Shown here: piece after piece, positions 49,866 to 61,140 of the stretch
Layout: every line of letters starts with the position of its first letter
How positions within the stretch are numbered: the first letter of the stretch is position 1
Assembly (NCBI GenBank): GCA_021442155.1
Contig: CM038222.1
Span: 20,160,923-20,224,922, forward strand
Origin: Cymbidium sinense
Taxonomy: Eukaryota > Streptophyta > Magnoliopsida > Asparagales > Orchidaceae
Direction of reading: 5' to 3'
DNA length: 64,000 nt
Translations under genes and position numbers: made by a program
Notes under the pieces: model-generated
What the model saw: only the letters and a program-made list of their open reading frames with translations
Database searches by the model: none
Told to the model about the DNA's origin: nothing

Positions 49866-50536
49866 TATGCTTAAAGATTTGAATGAAGCAAAAGATGATC
49901 TTATTAATTATCAGAATATGGAAGAGACCTATAGGCGACAAAGAGCTGCTAGTAAACATCTTGTTGATGGGGACATGAATACTAGGTATTTTCATGCTTT
50001 ATTTAATAAAAAGAGAGCTTTAAATTCTATCAAAAAATTAAAGGTAATAATGGAGATTGGATCACTGATATTAATGTTATTAAAGATTCTATTATTAATC
50101 ACTTTGGAAATATGCTTAATAAAATCCAATCTTATGAAGCTATTTCTAATTTGCATTTGATCCCCTCTACTATTACCAATGATGACAATAATTGGCTTAC
50201 TAGGTTACCTACTAAAGATGAGATTGGTAAAGTTCTCAATAGCATGAACATTGATTTCGTTGTTGGCTCGGAGGGTCATACTACTCAATTTTTTCAAAAT
50301 TCTTATTCTATTATTAAGTATGACTTAATCGATGCAATTGTTGATTTTTTTTAGTGGTAATCATCTCCCTAAATAATTTTCTAGCATTTCCATTATTCAA
50401 ATACATAAAAATGACAATCTAGATTCTTTGAGTGATTTCAAACCTATTAGTCTTTACACTTTCTTTAATAAATTGATTTTTAAAATTCTTGCTAATAGAC
50501 TTAGTCCTTTACTCCAAAAAATTATCTCTCTTAACC
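48942..50536 (+). pseudogene. LINE D ORF2 (endonuclease + early RT), broken
   Basis: It starts at an intact Trp-Asn-Val-Arg-Gly (48942-48956). Gly-Gly-Asp-Phe-Asn is present near 49314, and Ser-Asp-His-Ala-Pro-Leu is near 49556 in the 49541-49771 open piece. The 49771-50160 piece carries the Gly-Asp-Met-Asn-Thr-Arg-Tyr-Phe-His block that precedes RT. Early RT follows, with Asp-Phe-Lys-Pro-Ile-Ser-Leu and Lys-Ile-Leu-Ala-Asn-Arg-Leu (50430-50515). The catalytic Asp-Asp part is missing because the copy ends first. Confidence 0.87.
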
Positions 50537-50852
50537 AAACTAAAATATATAAAAAATAAACTAAAAAAACCTAAACCTACCAATTTACTTAATTTAAAAA
50601 AAAAACCTAAACCCTAAACCATAAACCCTAAAAACCAATAAACCCTAACCCCAAAATGCTAATCCTAAACACTAAACCCTAAAAGCATAAAACCTAAAAC
50701 CTTTATCCCTAAACACTAAACACTAAACTCTAAACCCTAAACCCTAACCCTAAACCCTAAACCCCAAACCTTAAACCTAAACCTAAAGTAACCAAATAAA
50801 TTAAAAAATAAACCAAAACACTAAAACCTAATAAAACCTAAACCTAAACCCT
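50537..50852 (+). repeat. Short satellite block before module 9
   Basis: It contains the end of a unit with its landmark (50576-50595), a CCCTAAA block and the pre-module flank (AAAGTAACCAAATAAATTAA at about 50784). No gene. Confidence 0.93.
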
Positions 50853-51319
50853 AAGAATGGGCAGAACCTTGACGGTAGGAACATCACCGTAAACTAGGCT
50901 CAGTCTAGATCTGGCGGTGGAGGCGAAGGTGGAGAGGATGGTTATCTCAGTGGTAGTGAGGGATTTGGAGGGGCTGGTGCATATGGAGGTGGTGGTCGGA
51001 GCAGTGGTAGATATGGATGCGGAAGGAGTGATGGAGGTTACAACCATGGTGGTGGTGGAGAGAGAGATCAGGGATATGATGGTGGATCCCTACTTGAGGC
51101 GGGGTGGTTCCGATGGGGCTGAAGAAAGCGAAGAATGGATCTAATCTACTGCTTTTGGAATTGTGTCTTTATAGTAAAGACAATTCTAGTTATCTAGGAT
51201 TTTTTGATTTGCTCAATGCGTGCTCATTTTTTTATCATGTCATAAACTAAAACTTGGTGCTACTTGGTTGATGAAATCAAAAAGAAGAAATGTTGAATCT
51301 GAATTTGTTCTCTATTAAA
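50853..51319 (+). pseudogene. GR-RBP retro-module, copy 9
   Basis: A full module. It reads Lys-Asn-Gly-Gln-Asn-Leu-Asp-Gly-Arg-Asn-Ile-Thr-Val-Asn and then TAG at the position of the usual Gln. The Gly-rich tail is mostly intact; the end of the tail and the start of the 3' UTR (51090-51130) carry deletions. Both the plus- and minus-strand open frames here are products of the GGT/GGA repeat. Confidence 0.91.
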
Positions 51320-52744
51320 AATATAAAAAAACCCTAAATCCTAAACTAAAACTTGAACCTTAAACCTAAAACCTAAACTCTAAACCCTAAAACCTAAACC
51401 ATAAACCCTAAAACTTAAAACCAAAACCACAACCCTAATGTCACAAATCCTAAAATCTACCCTAAACCCCACAAACCCTAAACCAAAGAAAAAAAAATCC
51501 TAAACCCTAAATCTAAACTCTCAAAAACTAAACCCACAAACCTAAACTAACCACCTAAACCCTAAAAAGCTAAAACCTAAACAAAAACTGAAAATAAAAT
51601 AAATTAAAATCTAAATGATAATAAAATGAAAAAAATAAAAAAATAAAATAAACATAAAAAAACCTAAACTTAAACCAAAACATAAAAAAAAATAAAAATA
51701 AAAAAGAAAAACTAAAATAAAATAAAATAAATCAAAACCTAAACTAAATTAAAAATAAAAAACCTAAATAAAATAAAAACTAAACCTAAAATAAAAATGA
51801 AAAACCTAAATAAAATAAAAACTAAACCTAAAATAAAAATAAAATAAACCTAAAATAAAAATAAAATAAACCTAAAATAAAATAAAATAAAAACTAAATA
51901 AAAACCTAAACCTCAATAATAAATCTAAAAATAAATAAATAATAAAACCTAAACCCTAAACTAAAAAAAATAAAATAAACCTAAACTTAAACGAAAATAA
52001 ACTAAACTAAAATAAATAAAACGTAAACCTAAACCTAAACTAAACAAAATAAAACAAACTAAAAATTAACTAAACCTAAACTAAAAAATAAAATCTAAAA
52101 ATAAACCTAAAATAAAAACATAAAACCTAAACCTAAAAAAAATAAAACCATAAACCTAAAATAAAAAATAAAATTAAACTAGAAAATAAAATAAAAAATA
52201 AAACTAAATTAAAAATAAACTTAAACCAAAATAAAATAAAATAGAAACATAAACTAAAATAAATGAAAAATGATAAACTTAATAAAATAAAAATAAACCT
52301 AAATATAAAATATAAATAAAATAAACTAAAATAAATATAAACTAAATAAACCTAAACCTACCATTTTGCTTAATTTAAAATAATAAAATAAATCCTAACC
52401 TAATCTTAGGCCTAAACAAACCCTATGAAACACTCTGCCACCATCAGTTTATCCCCACAAAATAAAATAAAATGGAACATAAACCACCTAAAAAATAAAC
52501 TTAAACATAAACCTAAAAATAAAAAAATAAACTAATTATAATAAACTACCTAAAATAAACTAAAATAGAAAACATAAACTAAAATAAATAACACAAATAA
52601 ATGAACTAAACTTAATAAAATAAAATAAACCTAAATCTAAATAAAATAAAATACTAAAATAAATAAATAAAACTAAATAAACTAAACCTAGGTTTACTTA
52701 ATTTTAAAAAATAATAATAAAGAAATCTAAACCCTAAACCCTAT
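51320..52744 (+). repeat. Degenerate telomere-like satellite, block 9
   Basis: One unit with landmark at 52357-52376, then a partial unit with landmark at 52687-52705. A 43-base local duplication within the AT-rich body is at about 51757-51843. Around 52390-52460 the array is interrupted by ~60 bases of plain sequence (CACTCTGCCACCATCAGTTT). No gene. Confidence 0.93.
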
Positions 52745-52857
52745 ACAAACCACTTTACCCCATAAGTGCTCTCTTATTCTCAGATTTTGAATCCCTCTTG
52801 TTGCAACTAGCGGAGATTTCTTTGGCTTTATTGGTTTTGACAAATTCAAATGCTTGA

Positions 52858-54320
52858 ATGGCATCTACTCGTTTGTGCAATGCTTCATCATTGACCATGG
52901 CTTCGATGAGTTTTATTCCTTGGGCTCTACCTCAAATTAGGGATGCTTCGGCTAGGGCATCTAACACTTTAAGGCTTGGCGGCCCTAATGTTGCTTCTTC
53001 TACTAAATCTTTTAAAGAAGAGCTCTCTGGTAAGACTTCTCCCTCTGTTAATTTGGTTAATCTCATTTTGATGTCTTTTAGAGGTTTGTCGGTCATAATG
53101 TTCTCAGATGTGGATGTTGAAAAGTTGGCAAAACCATTTGAATTTTTTCTTGTTAGTAAATTTTCTTTGCATCGTCCGAATTTGGATAAGATCCGATCTT
53201 TTTTCTATAATCACAAGCTTATGGGTGCTTTCTCGATTGGTCTTGTTGACCCTTGGCATATCCTGATTCAACTTTATAATGATTTGGATTATTCACATGT
53301 TTTTTCTCATCGTTCTTATTTCTTTATTAATTGTCAAATGCATTTGCCCCTTTTTGACATTAAGGAGGAATCTCCTATTATCCCTATGTCATTATCTCTT
53401 CCTATACGCAATCATTTTGTTACTGATCATGTGCTTTTTGTTGTTAGGGTTTTATTTGGTAAGCTTTTGCAACTCGACCAAGCAACTGCTAATCGATCTT
53501 GCCCTTCGCAGGCTCGGATCCTCCTGGAATTAGACATAACTGAAAAATACCCTAAGGAAGTTTGGATTGGCTCAGAAAAATATGGGTATTCTCAAAAGGT
53601 TGAATTGGAGAACCTTCTAGTTTTTTATTCCCACTATAAAATTCACGGTCATGACAATTCATAATGTTTTATTCACCATCCCCACTTAAAAAAATGAAAT
53701 CCTCCTAAAGAGAATGTTGTTCCTACCCATAAGCCGATCCCTACTTATGTTAAAAAATCAGCCTTAGATCCTAAGAATGGTATGAAGGCTATTAATGAGG
53801 TTGATTCCTTGGATATTGGGGTTAATCCTGTTGAACAAGTTTTGGCCCCTACTACTGATATAGATTCGACTGGTTTTCAAAATGGGAAGGGTGATTTACC
53901 TCTTTTCCCTTCTTTGAATTTGTGTATTTCTAATGTGGAGAATAATAAATTTTCAAAGTTATTGGAAGATGATTCTATTTTATCTAATTCTATTTTTGCA
54001 TCTATGCTGGCTTTGATTGATGAAAATGATGATTTTGATGAGGATTTAAATGATGTTGAGCATCCTGAAAAAAATTTATCTGAATTTAACTACTCATGCT
54101 TTAAATGGTTCTAAATCATCACCGTCTCTCATTTCTAATCTTGATATTCATGTTAATCCTACTTTTCAACTTAATATGGATTTAGAAGAGGGTGAACTCC
54201 CCTCCAAACACTTGGAGAATTCTCCTAAGTTTGTGACCAATGTTACTAAATCTTTGGATGACGACTCTAGGGGAAAACAAAATGGTTTCCAAACTTATCA
54301 TGCTAAAAAGAAAAAAAAGT
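52858..54320 (+). pseudogene. LINE E ORF1 (DUF4283-like, zinc knuckle lost)
   Basis: The first 268 codons (52858-53664) are uninterrupted, the longest conserved coding stretch among the LINEs here. They contain the Phe-Glu-Phe-x-Leu-Val-x-Lys-Phe and Gly-Ala-Phe-Ser-Ile-Gly-Leu-Val-Asp segments of plant LINE ORF1 (DUF4283-like). The knuckle is damaged: Tyr-x2-Tyr-x4-His, then TAA where the last Cys should follow. A further piece at 53782-54114 has the Ala-Leu-Ile-Asp-Glu-Asn acidic tail, and 54050-54325 completes it in another frame. The start ATG at 52858 was chosen because the conserved sequence begins soon after it. Confidence 0.87.
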
Positions 54321-54378
54321 GTTAAAAATTACCCTTTGCTTAATCCCTTTAATTTTACTTATATTTAATTTTTGTGTT

Positions 54379-54602
54379 TGAAACATTAGAGGGATCGGTA
54401 CCCTCTCTATTCATAATCGTATTAGAAATCTTTGTTGCAGTCATAATATTTATTTACTTATTGTTCTAGAGCCTCTGAATCATGCTAATAAAATTAGCCA
54501 TGTTGCTAGAATGATTGGCTTCAATAAATTTTTCTCTAATACTAGTAATAAGATTTTGTGTTTTTCGAATTATTTTGTTGAGGTTTATATTATTGATGAT
54601 CC
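54379..54602 (+). pseudogene. LINE E ORF2 endonuclease start, truncated
   Basis: It begins at Asn-Ile-Arg-Gly-Ile-Gly-Thr-Leu, with the preceding Trp replaced by TGA at 54379. It continues as a recognisable endonuclease N-terminus (Asn-Arg-Ile-Arg-Asn-Leu) until the break at 54602. No active-site Asp/His motif is reached. Confidence 0.83.
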
Positions 54603-55078
54603 CTAACCACTAAATCCTAAACCCTAAACCTAACCCACACAGACTACAACCTAAACCTCTAAACCCTAAACCACAAAACCACAAACCCTAACCTAAACCC
54701 TAAAAACCTTAAACTAACCACAAACTCTAAACCCTAAACTAAGCCTACACCATAAACCTAAACCCTAAACCTAAACCCTAAACCCTAAAATTCAAGCCAC
54801 AACCCCCACCTAAACCCTAAACCTTAAAACCCTTAAACATGAACCCTAACCAACCTAAACCATAAACCACTAAACAATAAAACCATAAATCCCAAAACAT
54901 GCCTAACCTAAACCTAAACCCTAAAAGCATAAATCAAAACCACAACCCTAAACCCTAAACCTAACCACGACCTAAACCCAAATCCTACATGAACCTAAAC
55001 TAAACTTAAAGTAACTAAATAAATTGAAAAATAAACCTAAACCCTTAAACTTAATAAACTAAACCTAAACATAAACTA
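54603..55078 (+). repeat. Telomere-like block before module 10
   Basis: Irregular CCCTAAA heptamers with many C/A substitutions (CCACAAACC, AACCACC). The pre-module flank (TAAAGTAACTAAATAAATTG) is at about 55008-55027. No gene. Confidence 0.93.
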
Positions 55079-55533
55079 AAATGGGTGAGAACCTTGTGGT
55101 AGAACATCCTTGTCCACTCGATCGGTCAGGGAGGAGGTGGCGTTATCTCGTAGGGGTGGGGATGTGGAGGTCTGTGGATCTGAGGTGGTGGTCAGAGCAG
55201 TGGTGGTTATGGAGGCAAAAGGAGCGACGGAAGTTATAGTCGTGGTGGTGACGAAGGGAGAGATCGACTATATGATGGTGGATCCCACTTGAGAGGTGCA
55301 GGCGGTGATGAGGCGGAGACATTAAAAAATGGTCGATCCGATCTGTTGCTTATGGAACTATGTCTTTATAGTAGCGACGATTCTAGTTATCAAGGGTTTT
55401 TGATTTGCTCCATACGTGCTCATTTTTTATCTATGTCATCGCTTATGTCTTAGAAAACTTTGTGTATTACTTGGTTGATGAAATCAAAAAGAAAAAAATG
55501 TTAAATCTGAATTTGTTCTCTGTTAAAAAAAAC
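55079..55533 (+). pseudogene. GR-RBP retro-module, copy 10 (most damaged full module)
   Basis: The 5' end is reduced to AAAATGGGTGAGAACC, and the Gly-rich tail carries several deletions (55090-55170 and 55290-55320). The 3' UTR is well kept, including ATCAAGGGTTTTTGATTTGC in place of the usual CTAGGG version. It ends in TGTTAAAAAAAAC. The open frame across it is incidental. Confidence 0.88.
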
Positions 55534-58500
55534 AAAAACCTTAAACCCTAAATAAAAACTTGAACCTTAAACCTAAAACCTAAACCCTAAACCCTAAACC
55601 CTAAAAAATAAAAACCCTAAACCCTAAACCTTAATCCCTAAACCTTAAACCCTAAAACCATAAATCCTAAACCCTAAACCCTAAACCCTAAACCACACCC
55701 TAAATACACTACCACTAAACCACAAACATTAACCTAAACTAAGTCTAAAATAAATGAAAAACCTAAACCAAAATAAATAAAATAAAAATAAAACATAAAC
55801 TAAAACCTAAACCTAAAGAAAATACAAAGAATAAAACTAAACTAAAATAAAATAAATAAAATCTTACCTAAAATAAAATAAAACCTAAATAAATAATACA
55901 AAACCTAAATTTAAAATAAAATAAACCTAAATAAAAAATAAAACCTAAATAAAGTTAAAATAAAATAAACCTAAATAATAAAATTAAATGAGCTAAAGTA
56001 AATAAAAATAAACTAAATAAACCTAAACCTGCCGGTTTTAATCTAAAAATAAAAAGAAAAATAAAATAAAAAATCATAAACCCTACTAAAATTAACCCTA
56101 AATCACTTTAAACCTAAACCCTACCCTAAATCCTAAACCCTAAACCCTAAATCCTACTTTCAAACCTAAAGAAACCCTAAATTCTAAAACCACAAGCCCT
56201 AAATCCAAACCTACTGACCCAAAGCACAAACCCTGAACCCTAAAAAACTAGGCCCTAAACCCTACCCAAAAATCTAAAACTACCAATAATAAATAAAACC
56301 TAAAAAAAATGCATGGATAAAACTAAACTAAATAAAATAATAATTAATATAAAAACCTAAACTTAAACCTAAATCAAAATTAAAAATTAAAAATGAAAAT
56401 TAAACTAAAATTAAAATAAATAAAACCTAAATAAAATAAAACTAACAAAATAAAATAAAATAAAAACCTAATAAAGAAAATGAAAACTAAATAAAACCTA
56501 AACTTAAAATAAAACCTAAAATAAATAACAAAATTAAAGCTAAACTAAAAAGCTAAATCTAATTAATAAATAAAATAAACAACTTAAACTAAAATAAACT
56601 AAAATAAAGATTAAACCTAAACCTACTAAATAAACTAAACATAAACCCTAAACTAAATAAAATACAATAAACTAGAAATCAACTAAACTAAAAATTAAAA
56701 AAAAATAAATCAAAAATAAGAACTAAACTAAACTAAAAATAAAATAAAATAAAGCAGATGAAATAAAATCAAAGTAAACTAAAAAAAATAAACATAAAAT
56801 AAAGCTAAACCTAAAAATAAACTAAAATAAATAAACTAAACTAAATAAAAAAAAATAAACCTAAATATTAAAAATAAATTAAACTAAAATAAATAAAACA
56901 AAACTAGTAAACTAAAATCAAAACTCTGGGTTTTCTTAATTAAAATAAAATAAAATAAAACCCTAAACCCACAAACTTTAATCCACCTCAGCCTAATGCC
57001 TAAAACTAACAGCAAACACTAAACTTAAACCTGACCCTAAACTAGCTGAGCTTAATCCCAAACCAACCCTAAACTAGGCCCTAAACCCTAAACTAACACT
57101 AAAATTTGAAATAAAATAAAAAAATAAATAAAATAAAACCTGACAAACCATAGGCCATAAAATAAACCTAAACCCTAAATGAGCCCTAAACCCTGAGCCC
57201 TGGATCCTCCCTAAGGCCTGAGCCTACCACCCTACATTGTGCTTATGACCCTACCCTGATATATTAAAATAAAATAAATAAACTAAACTGAGGGTTTGGT
57301 TGGTTTAAAACTATAAATTAAATTAAAATAAATAAAACCATGACCCAACTTGCTTAAACTAGGCCATGAGCTGAGCTGCTGACTAATCATGGATACCCAC
57401 TTAAAACTGATCTGAGCTAAGATCCTAGGCTAAATAAACTAAAAATAAAATAAATAAAAACCTAAAATATAAATATTATGGACCTAAACATAATGACATA
57501 TGAAGCTAAACTGACTGGCTAAAGCTAGGCTAAAGAAACGTGACTACTAAACTAAACCTAAATGCATAAATGTAATAAAACTAAACTAAATAGATAAATA
57601 AAAAACCTGGATTAAACTAAACATAATAAACCTAACTAAATAAAATAAAATAAAATTGTCCATTAAAAATAAAACAAATAAATAAAACCTAAAATAAACC
57701 CAAAATAAAACATAAAATAAATAAAATAAAACCTCAAATACTTACCTAAACCTAAATCAAAATAAAATGTTAAAACTAATAAATAACCACACTCCAAATA
57801 AACTCTCCAAAACTAAATAAATGTAATTAACTAAACCTGAACCTACCCTCTAAAACCCTACCACTACCCTATCCTGACCTTACCTAAATATCCTAAACCC
57901 TAAAACTGACCCTAAATCATAAACTAAAAACCACCCTAATCCTCTAACCCTCTAAAAAGGCTATATTAACCAAACTAAATAAGACCTAAAAATAAAATGA
58001 ATAAAAAACCTAAACCAATAAAAAAAATAAAAATAAAGCATAAAATAAAGCTAAACCTAAAAAAAAATAACATAATAAAAAACTAAAATAAAATAAATAA
58101 AATCTTACACTAAACTAAAAATAAAAAACCTAAATAAAATAAAAACTAAACTAAATTTAAAATAAGATAAACTATAAAATATAAAACTAAAATAAAACAA
58201 ATAAAGTTAAAATAAAAAATAAACCTAAATAATAATAAAATAAATAAAGTAAATAAAATAAACTAAATAAGCCTAAAACTAGGTTTCTTAATCTAAAAGA
58301 AAAATAAAATAAAAACCCTAATCATAAACCCTACTCAAAAACCCTAAACCTAGGCAAACCACTAGCCCAAATCCTAAATCCTAAACCCTAAACCCTAAAT
58401 CCTAAACACAAAACTCTAAAAAACTCTAAATTCTAAAACCCTAAACCCTGGTCCTAAACTGACCCTAAAGAAACCCTAAACCCACACAAACCTAGGCCCT

Positions 58501-61140
58501 AAACCCAAAACTAAAAAAACCTAAAATAAACTAAAATAAAATAAATAAATAAACTAAACCTAAATAAAATAATAAACTAATATAAAATAAAAAGCTAAAC
58601 TTAAACTTAAATCAAAAAATTTAAAAAAAATAAAATTAAAATTAAACTAAAGTAAAATAAATAAAAACCTGAATAAAATAAAAAATAAACATAAAATAAA
58701 AATAAAATAAACCTAAAATAAAATAAAATGAAAACTAAATAAAAACCTAAACTCAAAAATAAAACTTAAAAATAAATAAAAAAATTAAAGCTAAACCATA
58801 AACTAAAAAAAGCTAAACCTAAAATTAATAAAAGAAAATAAACCTAAACTTAAACTAAAATAAACTAAACTAAAATAAATAAACCCTAAACCTAAACCTA
58901 AAATAAACTAAACATAAACCCTAAACTAAATAAAATATAATAAACTAGAAATCAACCTAAACCTAAACTAAAAAGTAAAACCTAAAAATAAACCAAAAAA
59001 TAAGAACCTAAACTTAAACCTAAAAATAAAAAATAAAACCAAAGCTTAAAAGATCAAATAAAAATAAAAGTAAACTAAAAATAAGCATAAACCTAAGCTA
59101 AACTAAAAATAAACTAAAACTAAATAAAAATAAAAAATAAACCTAAATAAAATTAAAGAGTAAATTAAACTAATAAATAAACAAATAAAACTAAATAAAC
59201 CAAAACCTCTGGTTTTCTTAATTTAAAAAAAATAAATTACACTAAACCTAAACCCTACCCATGATCCTAGGCCCTCACCCTAACCACATGCCCTACTAAA
59301 CCCAGACCTAAACCCTAACTACAGCCCTAGGCTGGCCAGTGAGCCTAAACTAGTGACACTAGGCACCATACCTTACCACCACTAAACCCTAAACTCAGAT
59401 AAAAAATAAAATAAAATAAATAAAACACTAACCTCCATAAACCATAAAGAAAATAAAAACCCACCTAAACCTAAACCACAAATACAATCCATAAACCACT
59501 GAACTAAAATAAACATTAATAATAAAAGTTAAACCTAAGCTAAAATAAAACCAAATATAAAATATAAAAACACGAGCTAAAATAGATAAAAAAAATAAGA
59601 AAATAAAATATAAACTTAAAGCTTAAACTTAAACCTAAAAAAAAAATAAAATAAACTAAAATAAAATATTTAAAACCTCAAAATTAACTAAAGAAAAAAA
59701 CTAAATAAATAAAATAAAACCTAGATAAAATAAAAAATATAAAATAAATATAAAATAAAATAAAAAAATAAATAAAAAATGAACTAAATAAATGAAACTT
59801 ACGAGTTTAGTTAATTTAAAAACTATTAAAAAAAATTAAATAATAAAATAATAAAAAAATCATAACCAAACTTACACCACACAAACCATAACCACAAACC
59901 TACACCCTAAACCCTAAACCCTAAACCTAAACCATAAACCCCAGAGCCACGCTAGACCCTAAACCCTAAATCCTTGAACTTAAAATCTAAAGCCTAAACT
60001 CATAAAAAATAAAATAAATAAAAAAACAAACCTATAATATAAAAAATAAAATTAAATGAAAACCTAAACTAAAACCAAAACCTCACAACCTAAACCTAAA
60101 CCTAAACTAAACTGAGCTAATCCCAAGCCTAAAGCTAAAACTAAGCTGGCTAAACTCTAAATAATAATATAAAATAAAATCTAAACAAAATAAAATAAAT
60201 AAAACCTAAAAATAAACATAAATATAACTAAAATAAAGATAAATAAAATAAAACTAAGATTAAAATAAAATAAATTTCAAATTAAAGAAAATAAAAACAA
60301 AATAAAAACATAAACCTAAAAAATAAACCTAAATAAAACATAAAAATAAATAAAAATAAAAACCTCAACAATAAACTTAAAAAAAACCTAAACCTAAAAT
60401 AAAAAAAATAAAATAACCTTAAACCTAAACTAAAATAAATAAAACCTAAACCTAAACCTAAAATAAACTAAACCTAAACCCTAAACTAAATAAAATAAAA
60501 TAAACTAAAATTAAACCTAAACTTAAACTTAATAAATAAAACCTAAAAATAAACCTAAAATAAAAACCTAAAATCTTAACCTAAAAAATAAAATAAAACC
60601 TTTACTAAACCTAAAATAAAATAAAGCTACTTAAAATATAGATAAAATAAATCTAACTCATAAACATAAAGAGCTTAAAATAAACTAAAATTAAAAAACT
60701 GAACTCTAAACCCTATGGTATGCTTAAACCATAAATCCTAAACCCTAAAACCATAAACCCAGGACACAAACCCAGGCTTAAACCTAAAAAAGCTAATAAC
60801 CTAAACTGACCTAAATAAATAAAAAAATAAATAAAAACCTAAGCTAGATAAAATAAATAAAATAAAATAAAATAAATAAACTAATACTAAACTAAACTGA
60901 AACCTTAACCTAAACCAAATAAAATAAAATAAAATAAAAGAAACTAAAATAAAATAAATAAATAAAAAACTAAATAAAATAAACATTAAACCTAAAATGG
61001 AATAAATAAAATCTAAAATGGATTAAATAAAAGATTAAATAAAAACTAAATAAAATAAAATAAATAAAATAAAAAATGAATAAACTAAAATAAAATAAAA
61101 TACTAAATAAACTAAACTTACCGGTTTGCATTTAAAAAAA
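55534..61140 (+). repeat. Telomere-like satellite, block 10, drifting toward CCTGA variants
   Basis: Landmarks are near 56022-56043, 56925-56942, 58274-58292, 59204-59225, 59796-59817 and 61117-61132. Most have CTGG/CCGG before the T-run in place of CCAG. The CCCTAAA blocks after these landmarks increasingly contain CCTGA, GAGCC and GGCC words (56990-57260, 57340-57430, 58440-58500, 59260-59400). The AAATAAA bodies between them are unchanged in style. No gene seen. Confidence 0.92.

Larger units (their letters stand above)
47197..50536 (+). mobile_element. L1-like LINE, copy D (5' part through early RT; 3' end missing)
   Basis: Leader, ORF1, endonuclease and the first RT blocks. The element ends near CTTAACCAAACTAAAATATA at about 50536, just inside RT, and joins the tail of a satellite unit (landmark at 50576). 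No A-tail or target duplication. It is closely similar to copy C over their shared length. Confidence 0.9.
52745..54602 (+). mobile_element. L1-like LINE, copy E (ORF1 + start of endonuclease; 3' end missing)
   Basis: It has the 5' leader, the best ORF1 in the window and the first ~75 codons of the endonuclease. The copy stops at GATTATTGATGATCCCTAAC-like sequence (54602/54603), passing straight into array. The leader differs from those of B and of C/D, so it is a separate lineage. No A-tail. Confidence 0.9.

Noticed and set aside
1..61140. Functional terminal telomere
   Set aside because: Heptamers are highly degenerate, interrupted by LINEs, retrocopies and plastid DNA, and organised in units with a non-telomeric landmark; this is subtelomeric or interstitial sequence.
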